Positions 59,501 to 64,000 of a stretch of DNA of 64,000 bases are shown here, in pieces. The notes under the pieces are model-generated. The model saw only the letters and a list, made by a program, of their open reading frames with translations. It was not told the DNA's origin and did not search any database. Source of the DNA: Juglans regia. Lineage: Eukaryota > Streptophyta > Magnoliopsida > Fagales > Juglandaceae. Position 1 is the stretch's first letter; every line of letters begins with the position of its first letter. The translations under genes and the position numbers were made by a program. Location: the NCBI RefSeq assembly GCF_001411555.2, contig NC_049901.1, forward strand, positions 41,386,964 to 41,450,963, in the 5' to 3' direction.

Positions 59501-62464
59501 TAAATAACTATATGTATTATCAACTCAAACTAAAAGTTTTTTTGTGGTTAAAGTTTATAGTATGATTTGTATTTATTTATAATAATCAATGAAACCTGAT
59601 TTTTTGTACCTGGAAATTAGTTAATATTAGACGAGCTGAGTTTGAAAAAAGGTTCTTGAGCTCGAGCTACCAAATAAATAAAAAATGGAATTCTCACATG
59701 ATGCAATTAATAAACTAGCAAATATTTCCTCCATTGTCTATCAAAAGAAAATTATAAAATTTTGAAACCAACAATAGACAGGGAAATGAAAAGTTACCAA
59801 ATGATGAATAGCTGGATAGCACGATTATATGAGCAGATGCACGCCTGATGGAGTACCAAAGAGGACTGCTACTTTTGGAGGCCAAATAAGGTGTAGTGTA
59901 TCGATGGAGGTAGGATTTGAAAGGAATAACTTCCCCCTACGCATATGCATTTACAGCCTCTCAAAAGTTATACAAGAAGTTTTATAGGTTGTAATTCTAA
60001 GAATATGAAGATTTTTTAAACAAATGACTGTATAACCCATTTGTTAGTAGAAAGAAAATATATTTATATATCTAATAGTGAAGTCCTCACAATGATCCTT
60101 ACAAGAAAAAGAGCCAAAAACAAAATTTCAAAGCTATTTCAAAGCCATACAATGATGTGAAATGGCAGTGACCTACCATGACTGCCATGACCAAAGGTCT
60201 AATCAGGTCAAACTGTCTAGTTAAGGGAGAGAAAGTTCCATTTTATTCAAAGAACATTGGCTACAAGGGCCCATAAACTCGTAATCACTCCTGCACCTCT
60301 TATAATTGGTCAAAGGAAATACAATGTTCTAGGGCTGGTAATTGACAAAAAAGCATTCGTGCAGGTAGTAACGTTACATTGGGTTGGCACCCTTCTGCCT
60401 AGCAATTTGCAGTTGGTTGACTTTTTGGTAACCTTTTTTCCTCGATCCATATTGTAGAAGCAAAGAGTGGAAGAAACATAGATTTCCTTGAGACTGTTCT
60501 ACGATTTTGAAAATGAGAAAATAGGGCACTATAGCAACAGTGCAACACAGTTTGTTAATGGACCAGAGGGTATTCACTATCTCCCTGTGTAGAGAATTTT
60601 ATGTGATTGATTAAAAATATACATAATTGAAATAGGCCAGGATAATAAGTTACTCCAACAGTTTGATGAAAGTATCTGTTTAACCCTTACCATATAAGGC
60701 ATGTACTCTATTTCATGATTTCCAGCAGCCCAAATCCATGGCTGATATGCTGTACTTCGTTCAACGAATTGACCCCATGTGTCCCACCGTAAACCAACAT
60801 CAGTGTACTGATATCTATCAGCATAAGAAAGATCTCCAACAAATAAGACAGTTTGTCCTGGACTCTGCATGTAATGCTCAAGAGTAGAAAGAGAGTTGTA
60901 TGTCTGGCCCAAATCTCCTGCAACATAAATTGAGGGTTCATTGGTAAATTGTAGAATTTGGGGATGTTGAAAAGATGCGTCAAGAAACCTTAGACATAAC
61001 TGAACAAAAGAGATAGTTTCTGGAAGCTAGAGGTGACCAATTGAGGAAAATTTGCATAAAAAATCAAATTAGATGGTTGGTCATGAACCATATAGACCAA
61101 GAAATGTATATTATGAAGGAATGCCATGAAGCCAAAGTTCTACTAGAAGACCCTGCATAGAAAGAAAACAACCCACCGATGATCCCAAAATGGTAAGTAG
61201 CATCTGGATCAATCTTTGGAGGTGTTTGAAACCAAAATTCTCGAGAAGAATCACCACTCCCTAACTTGTAATAGTACTTGGTGTCATACTGAAAACAAGA
61301 AACCATTAAACTAAAAGAGGAAACAAATTACAGGACGAGAGGCAAGAAAATTCTAAATATGCAACTAGAAAGTGGACAATCGGTGGCTTGTATCAATTTG
61401 GAATACCCAGCACAGTCTACTCCATCCATCACAAACCAATCCTCGATTCCTTCTAAGGCATTGTTAGATTATAACCTAATAACCTAAAAAGTTAAATTTA
61501 TCCATTCCAATTAGCTTAAATTTATGAGATAAGTTGTGATTAAAAATGGTATCAAGACAGAAGTCTTAAGTGCAAACATGATTACACTTCACCCCCATGT
61601 CAATTAAATATTATCCGTGTTGGACTTATTAAAAGGGACTCTAATCCACACGTGAAGGGGAGTGTTGAATAAGACAAAGTGCTGATTCAGTAGGTAAGAT
61701 TAAAGGGCCCTTAAGAGATTACAATTTTGGTCACTATACATAAGAAGCCTAGTATATTGCATAAGACAAAGATACCTTGGTGTATATGTGATCAAACAAT
61801 AGAGGCAACTGTTTAGTACTTATTTACTTTGGACTTCAATCAATTATTGTATTTTATCCAAGAGAAAGATCATGCCTATGTTGATAAAAACATTTTACAC
61901 AATGAATGAGTATTTACCTTGAGGCCATCGATGAGACAGTGATGGATGTAGCCCGACTTATATTTGTAAAAGGTATAGTTTGTCATTGAACCCTCTGCAG
62001 TAAGGTCATATCTATTCTTTGATGTACCATATTGTACTTTACTGGGCCCTGGTTCATCATCTGTCACCCATGAGATGATTACAGCCTTTCCATCGTAGTC
62101 GCCTTGGGTAATATGCACCTAAAAAAGGGAAAGATATGTATTATGTAATTGTTGGAACAAAAGGGAACACAAGATAATCATAGTAATGAAATGCATGATG
62201 CCCATTTCCACCTTTATCTGTCTTGATATTCCAGAGTTTTCCACTGGAAATATCAAAAGTATGAATTCTTACTTGGTGTGGAACATTATGACCCTTTGGA
62301 ACTGCAAACACTTCATTATCAAGAGGGATGTCTGTAGACGGCCACTCAGAGCGAATGAAAGTACTAGTTATCCCTGCATTGCCAGTATTCACAGAACTCA
62401 AAAGGACAAAGGAAGTGAAAGCAAGTTGAAGCAACAAGGACAGCATCCTAGCAACCTCCAGCAT
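56589..62464 (-). CDS. PAP26: Purple acid phosphatase, PAP26-like, complete, 9 coding exons
   Basis: A two-metal acid phosphatase of vacuole and cell wall that frees phosphate from organic esters, important in phosphate recycling. Exons, 5' to 3': 62464-62273, 62118-61918, 61288-61177, 60917-60691, 59936-59798, 59024-58804, 57800-57679, 57519-57358, 56661-56589. They join in frame to 482 aa (Arabidopsis PAP26 is 475). A signal peptide (about 1-30) is followed by [18 protein letters not shown]. All metal ligands are present: Asp170 (GDLGQ), Asp197 and Tyr200 (GDLSYAD), Asn235 (GNHE), His320 (LMHVP), His357 and His359 (GHVHAYERS). Exon 5, easy to miss, encodes [20 protein letters not shown]. 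Start: 62,464 is the first Met; Met7 is an alternative. The C-terminus, [14 protein letters not shown] then ending QVST, differs somewhat from the Arabidopsis tail I recall. Confidence 0.95.
58265..58396 (-). mobile_element. LINE 3' fragment with 15-bp target duplication in PAP26 intron 6
   Basis: CCAAATTTGTAATTT occurs at 58,265-58,279 and 58,382-58,396. The 102-bp insert between them, read on the minus strand, ends TACTTGTCAAAAAAG, the same tail type as elsewhere in this window. This is a 5'-truncated LINE copy. Confidence 0.85.
58614..58826 (-). repeat. Tandem duplication spanning the PAP26 exon 6 end and donor
   Basis: A unit of about 100 bp containing the last about 23 bases of exon 6, its splice donor and the start of intron 6 is repeated. 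ACAGATCTTTCATARGCATGG (plus strand) begins at 58,802 and again at 58,702. A third, more diverged partial copy starts near 58,614. The second copy keeps both the exon end (GAAAGATCT) and a GTATGG donor. Confidence 0.85.
59025..59797 (-). other. PAP26 intron 5, no further feature seen
   Basis: AT-rich intron sequence between exons 5 and 6. Borders are GTAACT at 59,797 and GACAG at 59,025. I see no inserted element with definable ends. Confidence 0.7.
61480..61690 (-). mobile_element. TRIM-like retroelement remnant in PAP26 intron 2
   Basis: On the plus strand, a CTTAAATTTATGAGATAAGT segment is followed by AAATGGTATCAAGACAGA (primer-binding-site-like), then about 100 bases ending CACACGTGAAGGGGAGTGTT (polypurine tract and LTR start). 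This matches the order of the remnant at 10,985-11,880. The element lies antisense to the gene. Confidence 0.45.
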
Positions 62465-63900
62465 GATTGTTTATCAACCACCGACAAAAGTATTATCAGC
62501 TGCATCAAAGAAATTGTCAAGTTTATCTATTTTAAGCATAGGTAAACCACAAATAAATGAATACCATTTTTATCCTATTTAAAACATACGTTTCCATTCA
62601 GACTATAAATGCTTCACAATAAAAAGGAAAAACAGAGTAGAGCAAAAACCAATGCTATTTTGAAGTGGTAAACGGTAAGTTTTGATGCCCATTTAAACAT
62701 CAATCTGATATGGAAGATGATCCTCTCGAAATAAAACTTCCACCAAGCTTAGATCCTCCAGCCCCTCGGAAAAAAAAAAAAAAAAAATCTCTTCTATTCA
62801 GTCAAAAAGAGATTATTTCCAAACAATTACCATCATTCCCATTCATTTTTTGTCAGGAAGCGCGTCATATAAGAAGAAAAAAGGTATAAACCTGTCTACA
62901 TTCAGCCTTCAAGTACAATCCATAATTAACTTCAAAGGAGACAGTTAGGACATTTACAGAAGGGTAGCTTAGCAAGCAACTTTGGATTATTAGTTTATGC
63001 AACTCAAGACTCGAACTTTCCCTTTCTGTTACTTCAAACCAAACTTCCTACCACAATTTCACCTCTCATAAGCCAGTTTCTTTTTATACAAAAACGCCTA
63101 AATCCGTTTCCACCTGACTAACTCTCAGCAATCTTTTTACTCGCCGGTTCTTTCTTCTCGTCTTTCATCCTCCACAACTGCTTCAATTTCTGGGCGAATA
63201 ATTCTGACACCTATCACATCGGGGGAGTTTTCACATTTCTTAAGAGTTCCACTTCTACCCTGACTGGTTTCTTGCCACCAATATCCAGGAAAACTTGACT
63301 TCAACACGAATTGGCACAAACCCTCTCAAAGCTCAGCCCCAAAATTCCATGGTCCAATCAGAACGAAACCGCATAAGCATGACCACCAACCATAAATTTA
63401 TAAAAAAGAAAAGACCCAGATCTCTAGCCAACAGCCAGAAGTATTTCGAATAAAATAAAATGAGAAAAAACCCTTTTTTTTTAGGTGGGTAAGTAAAACA
63501 TTCATATTCTATCAAGGACAACTCTCATTCTTCAAAATCAAACTCCACATAGAATGATCAACCATTAAGGATTTGAGAATTTCATGATACATTAAACCGA
63601 AAGCATCGGGTTTGAATTCATTGCTACACCAATAAAAGTAGTCTGATTAATGCACAACATAGCTAAATGAAAACGAACAATGGGAAGTATTCGAGAAACC
63701 GATAGCAAAAGAAATAGAAAACAACAGAAGCAGAAATATGATATCAGCATAATGGAGCAGAAATTCTCAAGACACCAGCGAGAGGGAGAGACAGAGAGAG
63801 AGCGAACCTTAAGGAATTTGCAGTCTTGGGTAGAGGGCGAGGACGCCGATTGTCGAGATTAATAATCCATGATGGAGATGGGAGGCGTATGGTGGCAGGG
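62465..63900 (-). promoter_or_regulatory. PAP26 leader with a probable 5'-UTR intron
   Basis: A likely non-coding first exon ends TTAAG before GTTCGC at about 63,808 on the minus strand. A TTTGATGCAG acceptor near 62,503 would bring the leader to about 40 bases before the start codon. No open frame between them has coding features. The exact borders are inferred. Confidence 0.4.
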
Positions 63901-63944
63901 AGAGCGGCGCTGCGTAGATATGTAACTATAAGGAACCGTATTTT

Positions 63945-63954
63945 GTCACGTGGC
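63945..63954. promoter_or_regulatory. G-box (CACGTG) upstream of PAP26
   Basis: GTCACGTGGC carries the palindromic CACGTG at 63,947-63,952, about 50-100 bases upstream of the presumed transcript start. G-boxes are bound by bZIP and bHLH factors, including light and ABA regulators. Function here is inferred from position only. Confidence 0.45.
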
Positions 63955-64000
63955 TCATAGATGGCATAAAGACGAGGGAAATATTCTTCTGGTTGGGCTT

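Noticed and set aside
1..64000. tRNA, rRNA, CRISPR array or bacterial-type operon
   Set aside because: Read by eye, I found no tRNA T-arm with matching stems, no rRNA segment and no regularly spaced repeats; gene structure is plainly plant nuclear. A tRNAscan run would settle the tRNA question.

Overview
The window is nuclear DNA from a flowering plant. It is AT-rich, its genes are split by many introns with plant-type GT-AG borders, and every protein I recognise has a close plant relative. A woody eudicot, perhaps of the Fagales/Juglandaceae type, is my best guess from the look of the repeats. That is an impression, not a demonstration.

I rebuilt five complete protein-coding genes exon by exon. 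All splice phases close except at one junction. They are: (1) sucrose-phosphate synthase, minus strand, 10,469-2,693, 13 exons, 1,055 aa; (2) a CRCK3-like membrane-anchored calmodulin-binding receptor-like kinase, plus strand, 27,011-31,003, 7 exons, 506 aa; (3) a CLC-g type anion channel/transporter, minus strand, 36,637-31,877, 7 exons, 778 aa; (4) a SYT5-like plant synaptotagmin, plus strand, 45,682-52,822, 12 exons, about 567 aa; (5) a PAP26-like purple acid phosphatase, minus strand, 62,464-56,589, 9 coding exons, 482 aa. The CRCK3/CLC-g and SYT5/PAP26 pairs are convergent. The genes do not form a pathway; this is an ordinary plant gene neighbourhood.

The space between genes is filled with transposon debris. 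From 10.7 to 26 kb there is a TRIM-like retroelement split by a non-autonomous hAT element with a perfect 8-bp target duplication, a GC-rich hierarchical minisatellite (13.1-14.6 kb), a 3.8-kb LTR-like unit with no internal coding region (14.8-18.6 kb), and many MITEs, three of them head to tail. From 36.8 to 45.4 kb there are MITEs, a second hAT-like element with near-perfect target duplications, and AT-rich DNA. From 52.8 to 56.4 kb there is a MITE and a 2.1-kb CCGG-rich element.

The points most worth a second look are local. The first SYT5 intron lacks a GT donor at the expected phase. A tandem duplication in PAP26 copies an exon end together with its splice donor. The SPS gene has a GC-AG intron. 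Several extremely short LINE 3' tails, some with 15-bp target duplications, sit inside genes. I found no convincing new biological system.
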